DNA of 8,188 bases from Patescibacteria group bacterium. GTDB lineage: Bacteria > Patescibacteriota > Patescibacteriia > UBA1558 > S5-K13. The translations under genes were made by a program, and so were the position numbers. Positions 1 to 5,899 of this stretch are shown in pieces. Each line of letters begins with the position of its first letter. The stretch's first letter is position 1. A model generated the notes under the pieces. That model did not search any database. It worked only from the letters and a program-made list of their open reading frames with translations, and was not told where the DNA came from. Location: positions 1-8,188 of the forward strand of contig JAQVMR010000041.1 of the NCBI GenBank assembly GCA_028703545.1. Direction: 5' to 3'.

Positions 1-1
1 A

Positions 2-1078
2 CTTATCAAATCAATTGATAAAACATTTACAAACGAAGAAATAATTAAAATTTTAAAAGATAGCTCCAAGAATATTTCATTTATAAATTTTAGCCACAGA
101 AAACAAATTGGTTTTGGTCTTTTAGATGTAAATCAAGCACTTCTTGAAGCGAGACGTCATAAGGCAAATAAAGAGATTTCGATAATTACAACTCAAGCTT
201 ATTCAAATAATTTAAATATTAAAATATTTAATCAAAAAACAAATATAAATTCCGAAAAAATAATAAAATTAGCAGGATTTTCCTATAATAAAATAGAATC
301 CGGTGATGTAAATGGAGACGGAAAACAAGAAATTATTACACTTTCTTATTCTAGTGGCAACTCTACAATCTCTACATATTCCAATGACTTCAAACTATTA
401 AATAATTTTAAAATAAAAACAAAGGGAATTCCGTCAATAACAATAGGTGATCTATATAACACAAAAAGAGAGAAAATAATAATTGGCCACCCAAATCAAC
501 CAAAGATTGATATTTATGAATACAATGGGGAATTATTAAATACTTTTTTTGCTCATAATAAAGATTTTCAATTTGGTGTTTCTGTTTCTCTCTGTGATTA
601 CGACAACGATAAACAAATTGAAATAGTAACTGCTCCTGGAGCGGGAGGTGGTCCTCATATAAAAATTTTTGATAAAAATGGGGGACTAAAAAATAATTTT
701 TTTGCAGGTAATAAAAATTTCAGAGGTGGTTTAAATATAGACTGTAAAATAGATAATTTTTTAAATGAGGCTCAAATTGTAGTTGCACCAAAAAGTGATA
801 GTTCTTCTTATATTTTAATATATAATTCAAGGGGAGAGCTTGAAAATAGTTTTATGGCATACGACACAAAATACAAAAAAGAAATAAATGTAAAAATATA
901 TGATATTGATTCGGATTATAAAAATGAAATAATTACCTCTCCTTCATATGGTGGAACGTCACAAATTAGAGTTTTTGAAAACAATGGAAAGAAAATAAAA
1001 GATTTTTTTGCATATAATAAAAATTTTACACAAGGATCATATTTATCAATATTAAAAAAAGATGAATTTATTAAATAA
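2..1078 (+). CDS. Subtilisin-like (S8) serine protease, C-terminal part, with six-unit FG-GAP/VCBS-like propeller (5'-truncated)
   Basis: The frame is open from the window's first complete codon and gives 358 residues before TAA, so the start lies upstream. Residues 1-53 look like the end of a peptidase S8 domain: a helix with 'NEEIIKILKDSS' followed by 'GFGLLDVNQALLEA', the usual closing stretch shortly after the catalytic serine motif, which would be just outside the window. Residues 60-358 divide into six units of 49-51 residues (starting near 60, 110, 159, 208, 259 and 310), with motifs such as 'APGAGGGPHIKIFD' and 'FFAGNKNFRGG'. Only the first unit keeps a full calcium-loop motif (DVNGDGKQE, 102-110); units 3 and 5 keep parts of it (DYDNDK, DIDSDY). 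The protein is probably secreted or surface-bound, with the propeller as a binding or scaffold module. The internal ATG at 854 is not the start, because homology runs far upstream. The protease call rests on a short stretch; the propeller is clear. Confidence 0.8.
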   Translation, partial: LIKSIDKTFTNEEIIKILKDSSKNISFINFSHRKQIGFGLLDVNQALLEARRHKANKEISIITTQAYSNNLNIKIFNQKTNINSEKIIKLAGFSYNKIESGDVNGDGKQEIITLSYSSGNSTISTYSNDFKLLNNFKIKTKGIPSITIGDLYNTKREKIIIGHPNQPKIDIYEYNGELLNTFFAHNKDFQFGVSVSLCDYDNDKQIEIVTAPGAGGGPHIKIFDKNGGLKNNFFAGNKNFRGGLNIDCKIDNFLNEAQIVVAPKSDSSSYILIYNSRGELENSFMAYDTKYKKEINVKIYDIDSDYKNEIITSPSYGGTSQIRVFENNGKKIKDFFAYNKNFTQGSYLSILKKDEFIK

Positions 1079-1508
1079 ATACAAAAAATTGTTTCTGCAA
1101 ATAATGAAATTTTCTATTATTGGAGCTATAAATGCTATAATAGATATGTCCATTTATTGGTCACTTACAAGAAAATTATATATTTTTAAAATCATTGCCA
1201 ATATAGTATCTTTTTTCATAGCAAATTTATTCAGTTTTTTTGCAAATAGAAGTATAACATTCAAAAATATTGAAAAAATAACACTAGAAAAATATATAAA
1301 ATTTTTATCAATCACCGTAGTATCTCTTGTAATATCTTCCCTGTGTTTATTTATAAGTATAAAATTAATAAAATCTCCAGTTGCTGATATTTATGGAAAA
1401 ATTGCTGGGATAATACTTGGTGCTCTGTGGAATTTTATTATGTATAAAAATAGTGTTTTTAAAAATAATAGAATTAATAATATAATAAATAATATTTCAT
1501 CAAACTAA
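1062..1508 (+). CDS. GtrA family membrane protein (putative lipid-linked sugar flippase)
   Basis: This 148-residue protein has the length and four-helix layout of the GtrA family (PF04138), with membrane segments near residues 15-36, 42-63, 79-103 and 111-129. Family hallmarks visible are 'KFSIIGAINAIIDM' at 16-29, 'FFANRSITFKN' at 59-69 and the closing 'GALWNFIMYKNSVFK' at 120-134. GtrA proteins are thought to move polyprenyl-phosphate-linked sugars across the cytoplasmic membrane. The gene overlaps the end of the protease/propeller gene by 17 bases. No Shine-Dalgarno site is seen, only an A-run before the ATG. A second in-frame ATG at 1104 would remove the first 14 residues, but the longer form matches the usual position of helix 1. 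The C-terminus is Asn/Ile-rich and not conserved. The DPM-like glycosyltransferase at 4832 is a plausible partner. Confidence 0.88.
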   Translation: MNLLNKYKKLFLQIMKFSIIGAINAIIDMSIYWSLTRKLYIFKIIANIVSFFIANLFSFFANRSITFKNIEKITLEKYIKFLSITVVSLVISSLCLFISIKLIKSPVADIYGKIAGIILGALWNFIMYKNSVFKNNRINNIINNISSN

Positions 1509-1517
1509 GTTGATGAA
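1496..1517 (+). other. Perfect 8-bp hairpin spanning the gtrA-like stop codon
   Basis: TTCATCAA and TTGATGAA are exact reverse complements separated by a 6-base loop (ACTAAG) that contains most of the TAA stop of the GtrA gene. The right arm ends 9 bases before the next ATG. There is an A-run, not a T-run, after the stem, so it does not look like a standard intrinsic terminator on this strand. It may be an intercistronic RNA structure or chance in AT-rich DNA. Confidence 0.4.
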
Positions 1518-1526
1518 CAAAAAAAT

Positions 1527-2582
1527 ATGTTAAATTTATTTAAAAGGGATCAGCATAAAGATCAACAAAAAAATGTAATTTTTGATAAAAAAAATATACT
1601 TGTAGTTGGAGGAGCTGGTTTTATTGGTTCAAATTTAATGGAATATTTATTAGAAAAGCATAAAGTAATATGTATTGATAATTTTATTACCGGAAAATTT
1701 GAAAATATAGAAATACTTACTCAATTTTCTAATTTTACTTTTTTAAAGCATGATATGTGTGAAAAAATTGATCTTGAATCAATGAAAGAATTAGAAAAAT
1801 TTAGAATAGAATTTCAAGGAATTCAAGATATTATTTATCTTGCATGTCCAACTTCCTACAAAGATATTTCAAAATTCTCAATAGAAACAATAGATGCTAA
1901 TTCTATAGCATTAAAAAATGCCCTTGATTTAGCGCTAAAATACAAATCAAAATTTCTTTTTGCTTCTTCGTCTGCTGTCTACGGTGATGCTGAAGATATC
2001 TTAGGATCGATTCCAGAATCCTATTATGGAAAAACTGATCACCTAGAACCGCGTGCAGCATATAATGAAGGTAAAAGATTTGCCGAAACTATGATAAAAA
2101 CATATTATGAAAAATATGGACTAGATATAAGTATTGCTAGAATATTTTCAACATATGGTCCCAGAATGATTTTAGAAGATGGGAGAATAATTTCTGATTT
2201 TATAAAAAGTGCTACGGAAAATAAAGACATAGTAATACATGGTGACGAAAATTCAGTAACTTCATTGTGTTATATAGATGATTTAATTGATGGGTTATTG
2301 AAGCTTATGGATAGTCCCGTATTTGAACCTGTAAACTTGGGTCAGTCAGAAGAAATAAATATAAAAGAGGTTGCAGAAAAAATTAAAAAATTAACAAATT
2401 CAAATTCAAAAATTATATTTCAAGATATTTTTAAAAATTTTCAAAGAAAATTAATTCCAAATATTCAAAAAGCAAAAGATCTTTTGTCTTGGATGCCCAT
2501 GACATCACTAGAAGATGGTTTAAATAAAACAATAGAACATTTCGAGCGAGAAAAAGTAAAATTAAGCCCATTTAATAAGTAA
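1527..2582 (+). CDS. NAD-dependent epimerase/dehydratase family protein, UDP-glucuronate decarboxylase-like SDR
   Basis: This extended short-chain dehydrogenase (351 residues) has the NAD-binding 'GGAGFIGS' at 28-35, acidic D51 after strand 2, S147-S149 in 'SSSAVYGD', and the catalytic Tyr/Lys pair in 'YNEGKRFAETM' (Y179, K183). Many stretches track the UDP-xylose synthase group: 'LACPTS' (105-110), 'ARIFSTYGPRM' (204-214), 'SLCYIDDLIDGLLKLMD' (246-262) and 'PVNLGQ' (268-273). However, the Glu that decarboxylases carry before 'VYGD' is Ala150 here, and the Arg of their 'RKPDI' motif aligns with Leu309 in 'KLIPNI'. The reaction is therefore uncertain; an epimerase or ketoreductase acting on an NDP-sugar is possible. 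About 23 charged residues precede the Rossmann fold, and no other in-frame ATG lies before it. No Shine-Dalgarno site is seen. The product probably supplies a precursor for the glycosyltransferases downstream. Confidence 0.85.
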   Translation: MLNLFKRDQHKDQQKNVIFDKKNILVVGGAGFIGSNLMEYLLEKHKVICIDNFITGKFENIEILTQFSNFTFLKHDMCEKIDLESMKELEKFRIEFQGIQDIIYLACPTSYKDISKFSIETIDANSIALKNALDLALKYKSKFLFASSSAVYGDAEDILGSIPESYYGKTDHLEPRAAYNEGKRFAETMIKTYYEKYGLDISIARIFSTYGPRMILEDGRIISDFIKSATENKDIVIHGDENSVTSLCYIDDLIDGLLKLMDSPVFEPVNLGQSEEINIKEVAEKIKKLTNSNSKIIFQDIFKNFQRKLIPNIQKAKDLLSWMPMTSLEDGLNKTIEHFEREKVKLSPFNK

Positions 2583-2670
2583 CAATCAGCAGCCAGCTAT
2601 TAAAAATTAATTAATAAATCTCGGCATATTAGCTTGTAAAAGCTTGTAAACTGAGTTAAAGGGTAAAACA
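2583..2670 (+). promoter_or_regulatory. 88-base metK leader
   Basis: This is the longest gene-free stretch in the window. It holds an AT-rich segment after the SDR stop (about 2600-2620), a 10-base tandem repeat at 2631-2650, and 'AAAGGG' at 2658-2663. In the last, AAGG could pair with the 16S rRNA tail, 8 bases before the metK ATG. I see no convincing -35/-10 pair and no terminator, so a promoter here is possible but not shown. Confidence 0.35.
2631..2650. repeat. Tandem 10-bp direct repeat upstream of metK
   Basis: Two exact, adjacent copies of AGCTTGTAAA lie 20 bases before the metK start. A palindromic AAGCTT forms at their junction. The spacing of about one helical turn could suit a protein-binding site, but two copies alone do not show this. 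Confidence 0.5.
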
Positions 2671-3834
2671 ATGAAAAACTATTTATTCACATCAGAATCA
2701 GTCACTGAAGGACACCCAGATAAGGTATGTGATCAAATAAGTGATACAATTTTAGATGAAATTTTAAAAAAAGATCCAGGTGGTCATTGTTGTTGTGAGG
2801 TTTTTACAACAACGGGTCTTGTTGTGGTAGGTGGTGAAATTACAACAGATATTTATGTCGATATTCCAAAAATTGTAAGACAAACACTAAAAGAAATTGG
2901 ATATACAAATCCTGATTATGGCATTGACTATGAGAGCTGTGCTGTTGTAACGGCCATAGACGAACAATCTTTAGATATTGCTCAGGGTGAAGAAAATGCA
3001 CACCTACAATACAAAGAAATGGGTGCAGGAGATCAGGGAATGATGTTTGGTTATGCATGTAATGAAACTCCCGAATTTATGCCACTTCCAATTACTCTTG
3101 CACACAAATTAACTCAAAAATTAGCAGAAGTGAGAAAAAACAAAACATTAGAATATTTAAGACCAGATGGAAAATCACAAATTACAATTGAATATGTTGA
3201 TGATAAACCAAAAAGTGTTAATACTGTAGTAATTGCCGCTCAACACGATGAAGATGTGTCACTTGAAAAATTAAAGGAGGATATAAAAAATTATGTTATA
3301 AAACCCGTTCTTGGTGATTATTATAATGACAATATAAAAATTTTAGTAAACGAAACAGGAAGATTTGTAAAGGGTGGACCAGCGGCCGATACAGGACTCA
3401 CTGGTAGAAAAATTATAGTTGATACATATGGTGGAACTGGTCGCCACGGAGGAGGATGTTTTTCTGGAAAGGGACCAAATAAACAAGACAGAAGCGGGGC
3501 TTATATGGCTCGTTATGCAGTAAAAAATATAGTAGCTGCTGGATTAACTGATAAAGCCGAAATAGAAGTATCATATGCAATTGGATACCCAGAACCTGTA
3601 TCTATTATGATAAATTGTTTTGGGACAAATAAAATTCCGGAGGAACAAATTCTAGAAATAATTAAAAAACATTTTGATTTTAAACCATCTGGAATAATTA
3701 AAAATCTTGATTTATTAAAACCTATTTATGCTCAGACAGCAAAATATGGTCATTTTGGAAGACTGGATTTAGATTTACCATGGGAAAAATTAGATAAAGT
3801 AGAGGAATTAAAACAATATTTAAATAATAAATAG
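2671..3834 (+). CDS. metK: S-adenosylmethionine synthetase (methionine adenosyltransferase)
   Basis: The cytoplasmic enzyme makes S-adenosylmethionine from methionine and ATP. The 387 residues match the usual bacterial length. Visible are the N-terminal 'TSESVTEGHPDKVCDQISD' (7-25, with His15 and Asp17), 'TTTGLVVVGGEITT' (46-59), signature 1 'GAGDQGMMFGY' (118-128), 'LRPDGKSQ' (K168), 'DTGLTGRK' (D240, R246, K247), the glycine-rich 'GGTGRHGGGCFSGK' loop (254-267) and 'NKQDRSGAY' (K271, D273). The catalytic lysines and aspartates known from E. coli MetK all appear to be kept. The one deviation is Gly268, where signature 2 (FSxK followed by Asp or Glu) expects an acidic residue. AAGG lies 8 bases before the ATG. 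The gene sits between two sugar-nucleotide SDRs, although no methyltransferase is visible in the window. Confidence 0.97.
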   Translation: MKNYLFTSESVTEGHPDKVCDQISDTILDEILKKDPGGHCCCEVFTTTGLVVVGGEITTDIYVDIPKIVRQTLKEIGYTNPDYGIDYESCAVVTAIDEQSLDIAQGEENAHLQYKEMGAGDQGMMFGYACNETPEFMPLPITLAHKLTQKLAEVRKNKTLEYLRPDGKSQITIEYVDDKPKSVNTVVIAAQHDEDVSLEKLKEDIKNYVIKPVLGDYYNDNIKILVNETGRFVKGGPAADTGLTGRKIIVDTYGGTGRHGGGCFSGKGPNKQDRSGAYMARYAVKNIVAAGLTDKAEIEVSYAIGYPEPVSIMINCFGTNKIPEEQILEIIKKHFDFKPSGIIKNLDLLKPIYAQTAKYGHFGRLDLDLPWEKLDKVEELKQYLNNK

Positions 3835-3858
3835 CTAAAAGCTCATGGCTTATAGCTA
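3832..3858 (+). other. Hairpin over the metK stop codon
   Basis: The sequence from the metK TAG onward folds into a 12-position stem with a CAU loop: TAGCTAAAAGCT pairs with GGCTTATAGCTA, with one A-A mismatch and one G-U pair. The stop codon is the first three bases of the stem, and the ribosome-binding site of the next gene begins right after it. No T-run follows, so it is not a standard intrinsic terminator. It could be an intercistronic processing or stability element, or a copy of a small intergenic repeat. Confidence 0.5.
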
Positions 3859-3863
3859 GAGGA
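3859..3863 (+). promoter_or_regulatory. Shine-Dalgarno site (GAGGA) for the GalE-like gene
   Basis: GAGGA ends 8 bases before the ATG at 3872, a normal spacing, and supports that start. It is the clearest ribosome-binding site in the window; most other genes have none. Confidence 0.65.
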
Positions 3864-3871
3864 CTAAATAT

Positions 3872-4792
3872 ATGAAAATATTAGTCACGGGTGGTGCTGG
3901 ATTTGTTGGTTCACATCTAGTTGATAAATTAATAGAGGGGAAACATGAGCTTGTAATAATTGATAATTTATCAACCGGCAAAAAAGAATTTATAAATAAA
4001 TCTGCAAAATTTTATAAAATCGATATCAGAGATAAAAAAATATCAAAAATTTTTGATAAACATAACTTTGATATTGTATATCATATTGCAGCACAAAAAA
4101 GCGTTCCATATTCTTTAAAAAATCCTATTGAAGATGCAAATATAAACATACTGGGTGCATTAAATCTACTAGATAATTGTGTAAAATATAAAGTTAACAA
4201 AATTATATTTACTTCGACTGGTGGTGCAATTTATGATAGCGCTGATGTTTTTCCAACAAACGAAGACTGTGAAGCGAAACCACTAAGCCCATATGCTGTA
4301 TCAAAATTTGCAATTGAAAAATATCTAAATTTTTATCAAAAAGTACATGGATTAAATTATGTAATACTAAGACCTGCAAATATTTATGGCCCTCGTCAGG
4401 ATCCACATGGAGAGGCTGGAGTGATAGCGATATTCATAAGCAATTTATTACAAAATAAACAATGTTATATAAATGGAGGAGATCAATCCAGAGATTTTGT
4501 ATATGTTAAAGACCTTGTAGATGCTTTAATTATGTGTCAAAAAACAAAAAACGAAATCTTTAATATCGGAACTGCAAATGATCTTTCAATTACAAATTTA
4601 TATGAAAAAATAAGAAAAATAGCAAATTCAAATTTAACCCCAGAATATAAACCTCCTATAAAGGGCGAGGTTATAAAAAGCCAACTATCATCAAAAAAAA
4701 TAAAAGAACAAATTTATTGGACACCAAAGACAAGTTTAAATGATGGAATAGTTGAAACTATAAATTATTTCAAAAACAAAGTAATGAATTAA
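3872..4792 (+). CDS. NAD-dependent epimerase, UDP-glucose 4-epimerase (GalE)-like SDR
   Basis: This 306-residue extended SDR is probably an NDP-sugar 4-epimerase acting in the cytoplasm. The sequence shows 'GGAGFVGSH' (7-15) for NAD binding, D31 after strand 2, 'HIAAQKSV' (71-78), 'TSTGGAIY' (114-121) with the active-site Ser/Thr, and the Tyr/Lys pair in 'SPYAVSK' (Y141, K145). 'RPANIYGPRQDPHGEAGV' (167-184) and 'DQSRDFVYVKD' (204-214) are typical of the prokaryotic GalE-like group, and the ending 'TPKTSLNDGIVETINYF' is complete. The residue after 'GGAIY' is Asp122 where Gly is usual in this group. A GAGGA site precedes the start. The substrate cannot be fixed from sequence: UDP-glucose/galactose, an N-acetylated form or a uronic acid are all possible. 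Neighbouring glycosyltransferases suggest a supply role for surface glycan synthesis. Confidence 0.88.
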   Translation: MKILVTGGAGFVGSHLVDKLIEGKHELVIIDNLSTGKKEFINKSAKFYKIDIRDKKISKIFDKHNFDIVYHIAAQKSVPYSLKNPIEDANINILGALNLLDNCVKYKVNKIIFTSTGGAIYDSADVFPTNEDCEAKPLSPYAVSKFAIEKYLNFYQKVHGLNYVILRPANIYGPRQDPHGEAGVIAIFISNLLQNKQCYINGGDQSRDFVYVKDLVDALIMCQKTKNEIFNIGTANDLSITNLYEKIRKIANSNLTPEYKPPIKGEVIKSQLSSKKIKEQIYWTPKTSLNDGIVETINYFKNKVMN

Positions 4793-4831
4793 AAATTCAA
4801 AATGGAAACTTAATAAAAAATTTCAACACAA
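4793..4831. other. AT-rich spacer with AAATTCAAAAT motif
   Basis: The 39-base spacer is nearly all A and T. It begins, directly after a TAA stop, with AAATTCAAAAT, a motif seen again in the spacer at 5857-5899. No ribosome-binding site or hairpin of note is seen. Confidence 0.35.
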
Positions 4832-5506
4832 ATGCAAAATAATCCAAAAATTTTCATAATAATACCAGCATGGAATGAAGGAAAAAACATTTCTAGTGTT
4901 TTAGAGGAACTTGTAAAAAAATATGAAAATGTTGTTGTTGTTGATGATGGATCATATGACAAAACATCCGAAATTGTAAGTCAGTATACGGTTGTATTAT
5001 TAAAACATATTATTAATAGGGATCAGGGTGCGAGTCTACAAACAGGCAATGATTATGCACTTAATAATGGGGCTGATATTTTAGTTCATTTTGATGCTGA
5101 TGGACAATTTTTAGTAGATGAAATACAGGAAATGATCAACCCAATAGTAAATGAAAATTATGATATAGTTTTTGGATCAAGATTTATGGGTAAAAAATCA
5201 AAAATGCCGTGGGCAAAAAAGAACATCCTATTTCCAATTGGAAGAATTGTAAATAAGGCAATACTTAAAATTAAAACCACTGATCCTCAAAGTGGATTTC
5301 GTGCTATGACGCGCGATGCTGCACAAAAAATACAAATAGAGCATGACAGAAAAGCTCACTGCAGTGAAATATTACACAAAGCATTTAAATATAAATTAAA
5401 AATCAGAGAAGTCCCGATGACAGTAATATATAATAGATTTGGTCAAAATTTTTCTGGAGGAATTGTAATATTAAAAGATTTAATTCTTAAAAAAATACTA
5501 AAATGA
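4832..5506 (+). CDS. Glycosyltransferase family 2, polyprenyl-phosphate sugar transferase (DPM/GtrB)-like
   Basis: This 224-residue protein is a single GT-A domain of the dolichol-phosphate-mannose-synthase type. It has 'IIPAWNEGKNI' at the N-terminus (10-20), 'VVDDGS' (36-41) for the nucleotide, the metal-binding 'DAD' at 88-90 within 'HFDADGQ', 'FGSRFM' (114-119), and 'TTDPQSGFRAM' (149-159), which is characteristic of this subgroup. Glu179 in 'HCSEIL' falls where the family has a conserved acidic residue. The likely reaction moves a sugar from an NDP-sugar to polyprenyl phosphate on the inner face of the membrane. Unlike GtrB it has no C-terminal membrane helices. The downstream DUF2304 gene overlaps its stop by 4 bases (ATGA) and could provide an anchor. 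TGA is followed at once by an in-frame TAA. No Shine-Dalgarno site is seen. Confidence 0.9.
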   Translation: MQNNPKIFIIIPAWNEGKNISSVLEELVKKYENVVVVDDGSYDKTSEIVSQYTVVLLKHIINRDQGASLQTGNDYALNNGADILVHFDADGQFLVDEIQEMINPIVNENYDIVFGSRFMGKKSKMPWAKKNILFPIGRIVNKAILKIKTTDPQSGFRAMTRDAAQKIQIEHDRKAHCSEILHKAFKYKLKIREVPMTVIYNRFGQNFSGGIVILKDLILKKILK

Positions 5507-5856
5507 TAATACTAAAAATAATAATCACATTATTTTTACTGTTTGCAATTCTAACGCTTATTAAACAATTTAAAAAATCTCAAATTGCTTTAGCTGGGTT
5601 TTTATTTTGGTTAATCGTGTGGATAACCGTTGGAATTGTTTTTTGGCAACCTGAACTTACAACACGACTTGCAAATCAGTTTGGTATAGGTCGTGGATCT
5701 GATTTTATAATCTACATATCAATAATAGTAATTTTTTATCAATTATTTAGAATTTATGCTCATATTGAAAAAATAGAAACAAATATAACAAAAATTATTC
5801 GAAAAATTGCCATAGATAACGCACAAGACAATAGAAAATTAGATAAAAATAATTAA
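5503..5856 (+). CDS. DUF2304 domain-containing membrane protein
   Basis: This 117-residue membrane protein has three hydrophobic helices near 2-20, 29-48 and 67-84, then a short charged amphipathic helix (85-105) and a polar tail. The middle part, 'FLFWLIVWITVGIVFWQPELTT' in outline with 'ANQFGIGRGSD' after it, fits DUF2304 (PF10066). The family is of unknown function and is often found beside GT2 genes. Its start overlaps the glycosyltransferase stop in an ATGA arrangement, which points to translational coupling and a joint role, perhaps as membrane anchor or partner of the DPM-like enzyme. That role is inference. The 43-base spacer after it is the most AT-rich one in the window. Confidence 0.8.
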   Translation: MIILKIIITLFLLFAILTLIKQFKKSQIALAGFLFWLIVWITVGIVFWQPELTTRLANQFGIGRGSDFIIYISIIVIFYQLFRIYAHIEKIETNITKIIRKIAIDNAQDNRKLDKNN

Positions 5857-5899
5857 AAATTAAATCAAAATTCAAAATTAAAAATTTGAAATTAATCTT
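5857..5899. repeat. AT-rich spacer of TTCAAAATTAAAAATT type with imperfect palindrome
   Basis: Apart from four C/G bases this 43-base spacer is A and T. It repeats AAATTAAA and AAAATTCAAAATT motifs, and at 5871-5890 forms an imperfect palindrome (TTCAAAATT against AAATTTGAA). It shares AATTCAAAAT with the spacer at 4793-4831. It may be a lineage-specific intergenic repeat; no promoter or ribosome-binding site can be read from it. Confidence 0.4.

Noticed and set aside
1054..1065. Programmed frameshift at the A-run that would fuse the propeller protein to GtrA
   Set aside because: A -1 slip reaches TGA within two codons. A +1 slip would enter the GtrA frame, but both genes look complete on their own and nothing else supports recoding.
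854..1078. Separate 74-residue gene starting at the ATG at 854
   Set aside because: The same frame is open from base 2 and the propeller repeats continue without a break across this ATG, so it is an internal methionine.
1510..1530. Promoter with TTGATG as a -35 box before the SDR gene
   Set aside because: The AT-rich background yields many such matches, TTGATG is the arm of the hairpin, and no -10 box at proper spacing lies before the start codon.
2583..2670. SAM riboswitch upstream of metK
   Set aside because: The 88-base leader lacks the paired helices and conserved cores of SAM-I or SAM-II classes that I can recognise, and there is no terminator stem with a T-run.
2840..3058. Minus-strand reading frame inside metK
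   Set aside because: It lies opposite strongly conserved metK codons, has no recognisable domain and no start signal; it is a shadow frame.
4209..4406. Minus-strand reading frame inside the GalE-like gene
   Set aside because: It is antisense to conserved SDR motifs, with His/Leu-rich shadow composition and no homology I can recognise.
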